From: Chitinophaga pinensis
GTDB lineage: Bacteria; Bacteroidota; Bacteroidia; Chitinophagales; CAMDFR01
Assembly: GCA_945860705.1 (NCBI GenBank)
Contig: CAMART010000011.1
Span: 1-64,000, forward strand
Reading direction: 5' to 3'
Length of the DNA stretch: 64,000 nt
Positions 41,321-50,179 of this stretch are shown piece by piece. How positions within the stretch are numbered: the first letter of the stretch is position 1; the number at the start of each line of letters is the position of its first letter. The position numbers and the translations under genes were made by a program. A model generated the notes under the pieces. The model saw nothing but the letters and a program-made list of their open reading frames with translations, was not told the DNA's origin and ran no database searches.

Positions 41321-42892
41321 CTAATGAAGCACCAAAAATTTACCTTTGAAAATTTGTCCCGAAGCTTCGGGATTTATAATCAATTGCACCATATACATCC
41401 CGTTTGATAATGTAGAGATATCAATGATATTATTTGTTATTTTTTCATTTCTTATAGTAGTTCCATTCATAGAAATAATCTGCATTTGAGCATCCGCTAT
41501 AGGGCCATCTAGTGTAATAAATTGAATATAATCTGCACTAGGATTTGGTAGTATCGAAATCATATTATTAGATACAATATAATTATCTGGTATACTTGTA
41601 TTAATAGTATCTACACAGGTATAAAATTCCAAACTAAATTGGTCTAAAATAAATACTTGTTTATCTACTATAAATGGTTTTAGTCCTTTTGTGATAAAAG
41701 TATCCCAAGTACCTGGAAAAATTTCAACTGCCTCTGAAAGATTATACACAATACTAGAATCAAATTGATTATAGGTATAAAATCCATTCGGATCGTTAGC
41801 AACACTGGTACTTATGAGTGTTTTTGTATCATCTATAAAATCTTCTATATGATCTAAAGTCATGATATTTGAATTTACATCGCATAAATAATCAAAATAT
41901 TTTTTCTTCCAATCTGGATTATTAAAACATTTATTAATAAGTGGTTTTCTACCTCGGCTATCTGGCAATAGAATCTCATAATCTTGGTCTGCAAAAGCTA
42001 GATTATAATCCCAAGGAATCCATTGAAATTTTTTAGTAATTGTGTCATTGTACAAATAAAAATTTCTACCATGTTCAAAATACGAATCCCAATTATTGAG
42101 TGATACATCTACAGCAAGTGTCTTTAAAAAACCATCTAGATTGATAATCTTATGAATGCTATCTGCTGGTTTATCACGAATAGTTTTTGTAAGGTCTATT
42201 AAGTCTGACCAATCATTGGCACTTTCGTTTGATTTTTTTTCAAACTCTTCTTCATAGGCAGATATAGAAGTGCCTAAATATCTTAAATCTGTAGAAATAG
42301 TTTTGTATAAATTTCCATTATTATCTCCAAAATGTTCATCTAAAAATTTAGGCCCTACTTGCTCTACCAATACATACAAACTCCATAAATCATCATTTAT
42401 ATATACATTGGCATAAGAAGTTCTGGAAGCTGGCAAATTGAAATCTCTCAAAATCTTATAACTCAAATGATCATGCATCATAGTTGGATCTTGAAATGCA
42501 TTTGCTAAATTTATTTCTTTCAGACCATCGTATCTTTGACCTCTTACAAATTCATTAAACTCTATTTTTAATGGTTTTTTTAAGCTTGGATCAGCTCCCC
42601 AATTAGAATAAAATCCCTTTTGTTTTACTCCACAAGAGTCTACTCTATTGCCATCTATTAATATAGAATCAAAAAGAATAGGATCATTACTACCGAGAGG
42701 CATCCCTCCTCCTCCACCAAAATCAATGCTTTCATTGTATCTTACTGACATTGTATCCCAAAAATTTGGAAATGAAGTATACATTTTTATGGTATGTACA
42801 CTACTGTTATTGAAGATATTTACTCCACTTTGTGCTAGTAAAAGTGAAATAGTAGATAATGTTAAAAAAAGTAGAAGTAATAGTTTTTTCAT
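41321..42892 (-). CDS. CotH kinase family protein with T9SS sorting domain
   Basis: KKPLKIEFNEFVRGQRYDGLKEINLANAFQDPTMMHDHLSYKI; C-terminal ILPNPSADYIQF...LSNGMYMVQLI. Confidence 0.88.
   Translation of the reverse strand: MKKLLLLLFLTLSTISLLLAQSGVNIFNNSSVHTIKMYTSFPNFWDTMSVRYNESIDFGGGGGMPLGSNDPILFDSILIDGNRVDSCGVKQKGFYSNWGADPSLKKPLKIEFNEFVRGQRYDGLKEINLANAFQDPTMMHDHLSYKILRDFNLPASRTSYANVYINDDLWSLYVLVEQVGPKFLDEHFGDNNGNLYKTISTDLRYLGTSISAYEEEFEKKSNESANDWSDLIDLTKTIRDKPADSIHKIINLDGFLKTLAVDVSLNNWDSYFEHGRNFYLYNDTITKKFQWIPWDYNLAFADQDYEILLPDSRGRKPLINKCFNNPDWKKKYFDYLCDVNSNIMTLDHIEDFIDDTKTLISTSVANDPNGFYTYNQFDSSIVYNLSEAVEIFPGTWDTFITKGLKPFIVDKQVFILDQFSLEFYTCVDTINTSIPDNYIVSNNMISILPNPSADYIQFITLDGPIADAQMQIISMNGTTIRNEKITNNIIDISTLSNGMYMVQLIINPEASGQIFKGKFLVLH
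41357..41372. repeat. palindrome TCCCGAAGCTTCGGGA inside CDS
   Basis: perfect 16-bp palindrome, encodes PEAS in the T9SS domain. Confidence 0.85.
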
Positions 42893-42978
42893 AAATTTTA
42901 TATGGTATTGTAAATATAATCATTCTAAGAACGAAAAATTCTATAGCTTCGTTGCCTCATTAAAATTTTTACATTAGT

Positions 42979-43509
42979 ATGACTGAACTAGAAGCTCGAA
43001 TAAAAAACACGATAAGAACTATAGCCGATTTCCCTATCAAAGGAATTCAATACAAAGATATCACTACTCTTTTTTTAGATTATGAGTTATGTAATGACAT
43101 AGCAGATTTTCTTGCTGAAAAATCGAGAGGGAAAGTGGATATAGTATGTGGTGTAGAAAGCAGAGGGTTTCTATTTGGTGCACAGATAGCACAGAAACTT
43201 GGACTTCCTTTCATCATGGTTCGCAAAGCTGGTAAGCTCCCTGGAGAAACTATTCGTGAAGATTATCAACTAGAGTACGGTACTGCATCTATAGAAATAC
43301 ATAAAGGATTTATCAAAGAAGGCCAACGAGCACTAATTCATGACGACTTGCTGGCTACTGGTGGCACAGCCAATGCCACAGCTTCTTTGATTCAAAAATT
43401 TGGAGCTGTACCTTCTCAGTTTTCATTTATAGTAGAGCTATCCTATCTGCACGGAAGAGACCGATTAAAACCAATACATGACAATATCGTTTCTATAGTT
43501 TCTTACTAA
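42979..43509 (+). CDS. apt: adenine phosphoribosyltransferase
   Basis: GVESRGFLFGAQIA, LIHDDLLATGGTANA. Confidence 0.97.
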   Translation: MTELEARIKNTIRTIADFPIKGIQYKDITTLFLDYELCNDIADFLAEKSRGKVDIVCGVESRGFLFGAQIAQKLGLPFIMVRKAGKLPGETIREDYQLEYGTASIEIHKGFIKEGQRALIHDDLLATGGTANATASLIQKFGAVPSQFSFIVELSYLHGRDRLKPIHDNIVSIVSY

Positions 43510-44390
43510 AGCATTATTTCTCGTTCTTGTATCAACTGCCCTTCACTAAATACTCTTGCTAGATATTTACCCGCTGGCAAAAATGAAGTTTCCCATGTAA
43601 ACTGATAATCATAATGCCCTCTTTGTAGCATTCTTTCTTGCATAGGCACTTTGAGTATTTCTTCATGCGCATTGCATATCTGCACGGTCACAGCAGTTTC
43701 TTTTGCTAAATTAAAATCCATAATAGCAATCAGTTTAGATGTAGTCATTTGTAGTCTACCGGCACTATCTACATCATATTTTTTGGTATACCATGGTACA
43801 GGCAAACCAGTGATTTCTGATACTGTTTTTTTTAGCTCTTGTACGCTTGTCATATCGTCTGCATAGATGCCATCTATATTCGCTCCATTACATACCACCC
43901 ATACGGCGTGTTGCACTGCATGCAAGTCTAGTTGAGGATGTGTATTCAAGTATTTTGCTAATATTAGCTCTTTGCTCACTGTATCACGAGTATGTCTAAA
44001 AGCTATATCTAGCTCAGGAGCACTTTTAGAGGATGCACAACAAAATCCAGTAACTTTAGTTTGTTTTTTTGATAACGGTGCCAATACAATATATTGAGTT
44101 TGAGTCACAAAAATATTTTGCATTGCCTCGTCTTCACACATCAGCTTATCACCTGCTTCGAGTAGCAATTTTTGTTCTGTATTGGTATTATTTTCTAGAT
44201 GCAGTACTACGCAGTCGCCACTATAGTTTCCTGTACTTTTAAATTTTGCCTTGATGCTATGATTACTTATCTTTTCATTGATAGGAGTATACGTAGTTTT
44301 CAAATCTGCATTGCTTGCTAGCAAAATATAGGGGAAAAGCAAAAACTTTAAAACCATTGGATATTTCATGATATAGTATTTTATATTCAT
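43506..44390 (-). CDS. secreted protein of unknown function
   Basis: signal-peptide-like N-terminus; intact ORF. Confidence 0.65.
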   Translation of the reverse strand: MNIKYYIMKYPMVLKFLLFPYILLASNADLKTTYTPINEKISNHSIKAKFKSTGNYSGDCVVLHLENNTNTEQKLLLEAGDKLMCEDEAMQNIFVTQTQYIVLAPLSKKQTKVTGFCCASSKSAPELDIAFRHTRDTVSKELILAKYLNTHPQLDLHAVQHAVWVVCNGANIDGIYADDMTSVQELKKTVSEITGLPVPWYTKKYDVDSAGRLQMTTSKLIAIMDFNLAKETAVTVQICNAHEEILKVPMQERMLQRGHYDYQFTWETSFLPAGKYLARVFSEGQLIQEREIML

Positions 44391-44473
44391 GAAACGAAAT
44401 AGGAGAAGAGAATATTGTATTACATAGTTATATACAATGAATATTATAAAATGAATACAAAAATTTATCTAAA

Positions 44474-44507
44474 ACAAAAAGGCTACCTATGGCAGCCTTT
44501 TTGTTTA
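44474..44507 (-). terminator. terminator hairpin of M43 protease gene
   Basis: aacaaaaaggctacctatggcagcctttttgttt. Confidence 0.75.
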
Positions 44508-44526
44508 ATTTTAATTACTTAGTCTT

Positions 44527-46401
44527 CTACTGTATCACCAATCTTATATTTTTATTGGTATTGTTATATTGTATATTGATCATATAAACTCCACTCGACA
44601 AATTAGCAGTGGAAAGTTTAATAGTATTTTCTCCTTCCGAAATAGAAGCATTTGTATTAATCACATCTTCTCCAGTCATAGAATAAACTTTTATAAATGC
44701 TGTTGATGATTTATCTGTTGCTATATTTAAGTATGTATTTGCATTGCTAGAGTTTGGATTTGGATATATTTTTATAATATCCTCATTAGATGAAGTGTTA
44801 ACTATACTGTTATATAGAATTGTTTTGGATGTACTACATCCAAATTGATCAGTTACAGTTACAGTCACGTTACCAATATTTGGGCTATTCTGTTGAGTAT
44901 TTACTCCATTTGACCATGTGTAAGTGTATGGCCCACCATTTCCACCTGTTGCTTCTGCTGTTATTTGATTTACTGATGTTGGAAATATATTAATATTGAT
45001 AGACGGTCCATCTGGCAATACAATTGTAGCAAACATAGTTCTACCTAACAAATCTGTAATAGTAAGTGAATAGGTATTTGCTACTAAATCTGTGATAGGA
45101 TTGAACCCATCTCCTGTACTCCATGTAAAAGTGTAAGGTGCACTTCCTCCACTTGGAGAAATATTTATAGCACCATCATTTCCACCTGGACAAGTAATAT
45201 TTGTAATAACTAAAGAAGCACTAAGTGCTGAAGTAGTAAATGATCTTGTAGGAGTATAAGTACCACAAGTAGCCCCCAATGTCATTGGTAATACTTTCCA
45301 ATAATATGTAGTAGCTGTGTTTGCACCACGAAGTAAAAAAGAAGTATCTGCAGTGATGGTATCTATCAATACATTAAATGCAAATGAACTAGAGGTACTC
45401 ATCATTACATGATAGTGAGTAGCATCTGCTGATTTATTCCATACCAATGATGTAAATGGAGCTACATTTATAGATGCATTTGTTGGAGATACTAAATTTG
45501 TACTCGCAGGATTAAGTACTGAGGGAACAGTATATCTATTCATACCACTTCTACTTATATTTCTTACTTCGACCATTTCTGCCTCTTGATCTATACTAAA
45601 TTTAGTTTGACAACCGTCATTTGAATAGCTCATAAAAAACTGACCATCAAGAACTGTTCTGTATAAGTCGCCATTAAAATCTGTTTTTGCACCAGTATAT
45701 GGGCAATTCCATCTATCTGAAATAAAATCTGCAGGCGTATCACAAAATCTATCTCCTCTAGTAGCACAGTTTGAACCATTTACACGCTCATCTGTAGATG
45801 TAGCCGCTGCAGTTGCATCTCTTCCTTCCCATCCTGAAAATGTATGAGGCAATCCTAAAAAATGTCCCATTTCATGTGTCAATGTAGAGCTAGTAGCATC
45901 CATACAACTTTTTTGAACTACTATACCTTGACGACCAAATCCTGGAAATGTTGCATAACCACATACCGTCACGCCACTGCTTACAGCATTTTGCACTATA
46001 TAAACATTACAAACATCTGCTATATTATTACCATTTTTCATATCTCTATCTACGTTTCCGTCAGACATATTAAAATATCTAGTATTTTTAATATAATGAG
46101 GTGCTGCGTATAAATAGAACTGTATCTGTGAACGAGAAAATCGTTGATTCATTAAACAATGAACAGCCAATAAATCTTTTATAGGATAATAACCAGTACC
46201 TGCATCTGTGCCTATAATATGATACTGTATTGGTACATATACAATTGCATTAGCATCTCTAGAGCCAGATTCATTCAAGTAGCTCATGTCTTTATTCATG
46301 TAATATTCTAAAAACTCAGGACTTGGATTGGTACCACAAAAAGACTGTGCAAATAGTTGAATGCTTATAAATGTAATAGCAATTAAAAATAGGTTTTTCA
46401 T
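44527..46401 (-). CDS. M43-like zinc metalloprotease with SprB-like repeats and T9SS domain
   Basis: HEMGHFLGLPHTF; NITCPGGNDGAINISPSGGSAPYTFTWSTG repeat; C-terminal IYPNPNSSNANTY...LSSGVYMINI. Confidence 0.93.
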   Translation of the reverse strand: MKNLFLIAITFISIQLFAQSFCGTNPSPEFLEYYMNKDMSYLNESGSRDANAIVYVPIQYHIIGTDAGTGYYPIKDLLAVHCLMNQRFSRSQIQFYLYAAPHYIKNTRYFNMSDGNVDRDMKNGNNIADVCNVYIVQNAVSSGVTVCGYATFPGFGRQGIVVQKSCMDATSSTLTHEMGHFLGLPHTFSGWEGRDATAAATSTDERVNGSNCATRGDRFCDTPADFISDRWNCPYTGAKTDFNGDLYRTVLDGQFFMSYSNDGCQTKFSIDQEAEMVEVRNISRSGMNRYTVPSVLNPASTNLVSPTNASINVAPFTSLVWNKSADATHYHVMMSTSSSFAFNVLIDTITADTSFLLRGANTATTYYWKVLPMTLGATCGTYTPTRSFTTSALSASLVITNITCPGGNDGAINISPSGGSAPYTFTWSTGDGFNPITDLVANTYSLTITDLLGRTMFATIVLPDGPSININIFPTSVNQITAEATGGNGGPYTYTWSNGVNTQQNSPNIGNVTVTVTDQFGCSTSKTILYNSIVNTSSNEDIIKIYPNPNSSNANTYLNIATDKSSTAFIKVYSMTGEDVINTNASISEGENTIKLSTANLSSGVYMINIQYNNTNKNIRLVIQ

Positions 46402-46565
46402 TTAATTAGTTTAGTTTGATAAATCAAAGTTATAACATATATTTCTTTATACAAAATGTATGAAATTCTTCTACTTAACTTTAAAGACTAGTAAATTGTT
46501 TAAATTGTTGCATCTATGTGATAGAATTTTGATTTTCAATGCTTAAAAACAAGAAAATTTATATG

Positions 46566-46573
46566 TACCTTTG
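46566..46573 (+). promoter_or_regulatory. Bacteroidota -7 motif TAccTTTG upstream of mdh
   Basis: matches TAnnTTTG; a good -33 TTTG at proper spacing was not found. Confidence 0.5.
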
Positions 46574-46615
46574 CACCACGAAAAATCATTTTTAACTTAA
46601 ATTTCAAATAAAAAT

Positions 46616-47545
46616 ATGAAAGTAACAGTAGTAGGTGCAGGAGCAGTAGGCGCAACATGTGCAGACAATATAGCTAGAAGACAATTAGCTACAGAATTAG
46701 TTTTATTAGACATCAAAGAAGGTTTGGCAGAAGGCAAAAGCATAGATATGATGCAGACTGCTACTTTATTAGGATTTAATACAAAAATAATAGGAAGCAC
46801 GAATGATTATACAAAAACTGCTGGTAGTGATGTAGTTGTTATTACTTCTGGTATTCCTCGTAAGCCAGGTATGACTCGTGAAGAATTGATTGGTATCAAT
46901 GCAGGAATCGTAAAAGGAGTAACTGAAAATATTTTAAAACATTCTCCAAATGCAATCATCATCATCATCAGTAATCCTATGGATACTATGACATATTTGG
47001 CATTAAAATCTAGCGGATTGCCAAAAAACAGAATCATCGGTATGGGTGGGATACTAGATAGCTCTAGATTTAAATATTATTTGAGTCAAGCAATCAACTG
47101 CTCACCAAATGATTTACTGGCTAACGTAATAGGTGGACATGGCGATACAACTATGATTCCTCTTCATAGATTGGCTACTATGCAATCATCTCCAGTATCA
47201 TCTTTACTAGATAAAACTACACTTGATAAAGTAGTAGCAGATACAATGGTAGGTGGTGCTACTCTTACTGGTTTATTAGGTACTTCTGCATGGTATGCAC
47301 CAGGTGCTGCAGGTGCAGACTTAGTAGAAAATATAGTGAGAGATCAAAAAAGAGTAATGCCATGTTGCGTTTCTTTGGAAGGTGAATATGGACAATCTGA
47401 TATCTGTCTTGGTGTACCAGTAGTAATAGGTAGAAATGGTTGGGAAAAAATCATAGACTTAAAACTAAATGAAGAAGAACAAGCATTATTTAATAAAAGT
47501 GCAGATGCTGTAAGAAATATGAATACTGTATTAGCTACATTATAA
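46616..47545 (+). CDS. mdh: malate dehydrogenase
   Basis: VTVVGAGAVGATCADNIA, GGHGDTTMIPL, SLEGEYGQSDICLGVPVVIG. Confidence 0.95.
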   Translation: MKVTVVGAGAVGATCADNIARRQLATELVLLDIKEGLAEGKSIDMMQTATLLGFNTKIIGSTNDYTKTAGSDVVVITSGIPRKPGMTREELIGINAGIVKGVTENILKHSPNAIIIIISNPMDTMTYLALKSSGLPKNRIIGMGGILDSSRFKYYLSQAINCSPNDLLANVIGGHGDTTMIPLHRLATMQSSPVSSLLDKTTLDKVVADTMVGGATLTGLLGTSAWYAPGAAGADLVENIVRDQKRVMPCCVSLEGEYGQSDICLGVPVVIGRNGWEKIIDLKLNEEEQALFNKSADAVRNMNTVLATL

Positions 47546-47563
47546 TATAAAATAAATGAATAA

Positions 47564-47594
47564 GAAAAGATGAAGCTTCGGTTTCATCTTTTTT
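47564..47594 (+). terminator. mdh terminator
   Basis: AAAGATGAAGC-TTCG-GTTTCATCTTTTTTTTT. Confidence 0.8.
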
Positions 47595-47626
47595 TTTGTG
47601 CTAGATTTACAATACAAAATTACAAG

Positions 47627-47932
47627 ATGCAATACCTATTTATTATTCTAATTATCTTACTAGGAGCTGTGGGATATACGTTCATGATAAAGGATATCAA
47701 AAATCCAAATAGAAATAATCAAGAACTTATCAATAGACCATATTACTGGTGTTTATTGTTTTTTATTGGTGGCATTACTACTATATCTATTGGTGTACTA
47801 TCAGAGATTTTTCATTTGCCAGCAGATTCAAAATGGTCTGTGATTATTTTAGGAAGTATACTCATGATACTTTATACTATTACTTTTTTATTTTTACCTA
47901 GAAAATATTTTATCAGTAAATACAAAAAATAA
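47627..47932 (+). CDS. small 3-TM membrane protein (likely start MQYLF)
   Basis: hydrophobic ORF directly before the aminotransferase. Confidence 0.55.
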   Translation: MQYLFIILIILLGAVGYTFMIKDIKNPNRNNQELINRPYYWCLLFFIGGITTISIGVLSEIFHLPADSKWSVIILGSILMILYTITFLFLPRKYFISKYKK

Positions 47933-49126
47933 ATGCTACTACCCTCCTACTCAAGACATATAGAACATTGGTCACTTGATAGAAATATGGTATTTCTAAA
48001 TCATGGTTCATTTGGTGCCACACCCACAAAAATACTCGAACTCCAACAAAAATATATCTATCAAATGGAAGCAGAGCCTGTACGATATATGATACGTGAG
48101 TTGGAGCCATTATGGTGGGAAGCCAAGGAAAAAACAGCTAATTTTTTAGGTGCAAATCCGAGTAATTTGGTATTTGTAAAAAATGCCACTATGGGTGTCA
48201 ATACTATTTTACACTCTTTGCAATTTGAAAGTGGTGATGAAGTACTCACTACCAACCATGCTTATGGAGCTTGTATGAATACACTTCAACAGTATGCAAA
48301 AATTAAAAAATTTAACGTAGTAGTTGCATCTATCCCATTCCCATTTAAAGATGAAGAAGAAATTATAGAAGCTTTGGTACAAAAGATTACTGCTAAAACG
48401 AAACTCTTGATGATAGATCATATCACATCGGCTACTGGTACTATTTTCCCTATAGAAAAAATCATAAAACTATTTGAAGAGAAAGGTATAGAGGTACTAG
48501 TAGATGGAGCACATGCACCTGGTATGATTCATCTAGAATTAGAAAAAATGGGTGCTTCATATTATGTAGGCAATTGTCATAAATGGATATGTTCACCAAA
48601 GGGAAGCGCTATACTTCATGTAAGAAAAGACAAACAAGAAAAAATACATCCACTACAATATAGTCATATACATGATAGAAAAAATGGAAGTGATGATGAG
48701 TGGAGTGCGCAGTTCTTTTGGCCCGGAACCGATGATATCAGTGCTTATCTATGTGTGCCAGAAGCAATAAAATATATGGGAAATATGTTAGGCTCATGGG
48801 AAGAACTGAGAAATAACAATAAGCAATTAATAGTAAATGCGAGAAACATGCTTTCAAAAACACTGAGTACAGATTTGCCAGTACCAGAAAAAAACATTGG
48901 TTTTATATCAAATATTCTCATTGGAAAAGGAGAACTGCCAGAAAAATATTTTAATAATATTACCTTGCTACAGGAAACTCTTTTTCAAAAATATAAAATA
49001 GAAGTGCCCATTTTTGTATTCAACAAAGACAACCCAAGACTTTGGGTAAGAATAGCTACGCAAGTATATAACTCTATGGAGCAATATGAATATTTAGCTG
49101 AAGCAATTATGGATGCTAGACGATAG
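47933..49126 (+). CDS. aminotransferase class V, isopenicillin-N epimerase-like
   Basis: FLNHGSFGATP, VDGAHAPGMI, GNCHKWICSPKGSAIL. Confidence 0.92.
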   Translation: MLLPSYSRHIEHWSLDRNMVFLNHGSFGATPTKILELQQKYIYQMEAEPVRYMIRELEPLWWEAKEKTANFLGANPSNLVFVKNATMGVNTILHSLQFESGDEVLTTNHAYGACMNTLQQYAKIKKFNVVVASIPFPFKDEEEIIEALVQKITAKTKLLMIDHITSATGTIFPIEKIIKLFEEKGIEVLVDGAHAPGMIHLELEKMGASYYVGNCHKWICSPKGSAILHVRKDKQEKIHPLQYSHIHDRKNGSDDEWSAQFFWPGTDDISAYLCVPEAIKYMGNMLGSWEELRNNNKQLIVNARNMLSKTLSTDLPVPEKNIGFISNILIGKGELPEKYFNNITLLQETLFQKYKIEVPIFVFNKDNPRLWVRIATQVYNSMEQYEYLAEAIMDARR

Positions 49127-49328
49127 ATAAAAAAACAGATTCTAGATGTTAGATAATTGACTAATGTCCGTCCATGATATAACTTGTAAATTACAAATTC
49201 CCCATTTATTATTTTTATATACGTACTAGTACTTATATAAAATCATTGAAGTTGAGTATATATTATTAATGAATTAATAGCTACTTTTGAATTAATAAAT
49301 TTTTAATCACTAAAATAAATATCGACAA

Positions 49329-50003
49329 ATGAAAAACATTAGAAACAACACGTTAATCGTACTCATGTTAATATTAACAAGCAGTATTTTCGCACAATTT
49401 GGAGGAATGACTGGAGCTTTGATGCCACAAGTAGTAGTAGCAAAAGTAAAATTGGTAAGTGGTGACTTATCACAAATCAAAGGTAAGAAACTAAAACTAC
49501 AACTAACTTTTGATGGTATGCTAGTAAGCAAATACAAAATGATGTTTGGTAAAAAAATATCTGAAGATGAATTTATCAAAAACAAATCAGCAGACCTAAA
49601 TGAAAAAGAAGCTGGTAAAGGTGATGAGTGGGCTAGCAAATGGAAATCAGATAAAGAGAATAGATATGTTCCATCTTTTATTACCAAATTCAATGAATTG
49701 TCAAATGAATTTGGAACCACAATTAGCAGTACAGAAGGCGATATTACTGTGATAGTTCATACAAGTTATACAGAGCCAGGTTATTTTATAGGAATAGATA
49801 AAGCACCTGCTATCATTGCTACTGATATTACTTTTAAAGATGCAAGTGGAGCTACACTAGCAGTAGTAACCATAGAAAACTGTGCTGGTCAGGCTTTTGG
49901 ATTTGGGGATACAGATACTGGAGCTAGAATGGGTGAAGCATACGAAAAACTTGCTAAAGAATTAGCTCAACTTTGTATCAAAAAAGGTGGATGGAAGAAA
50001 TAA
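49329..50003 (+). CDS. secreted protein of unknown function
   Basis: signal peptide; intact ORF. Confidence 0.7.
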   Translation: MKNIRNNTLIVLMLILTSSIFAQFGGMTGALMPQVVVAKVKLVSGDLSQIKGKKLKLQLTFDGMLVSKYKMMFGKKISEDEFIKNKSADLNEKEAGKGDEWASKWKSDKENRYVPSFITKFNELSNEFGTTISSTEGDITVIVHTSYTEPGYFIGIDKAPAIIATDITFKDASGATLAVVTIENCAGQAFGFGDTDTGARMGEAYEKLAKELAQLCIKKGGWKK

Positions 50004-50050
50004 CAATTTAGATATTAGATACTAGACTTTAGATTTTAGATTTTAGAAAA

Positions 50051-50082
50051 AACGCCATTATCAAATTTGATAATGGCGTTTT
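50051..50082. terminator. bidirectional terminator hairpin
   Basis: aacgccattatcaaatttgataatggcgtt flanked by A and T runs. Confidence 0.85.
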
Positions 50083-50179
50083 ATATTATTAAATTATATT
50101 ACGACAAAAAATAACTAAAATACATTCTGGCTTTGGTGTGACTTAATTTAAAATTCATCATTTAAAATTTATAATTATA

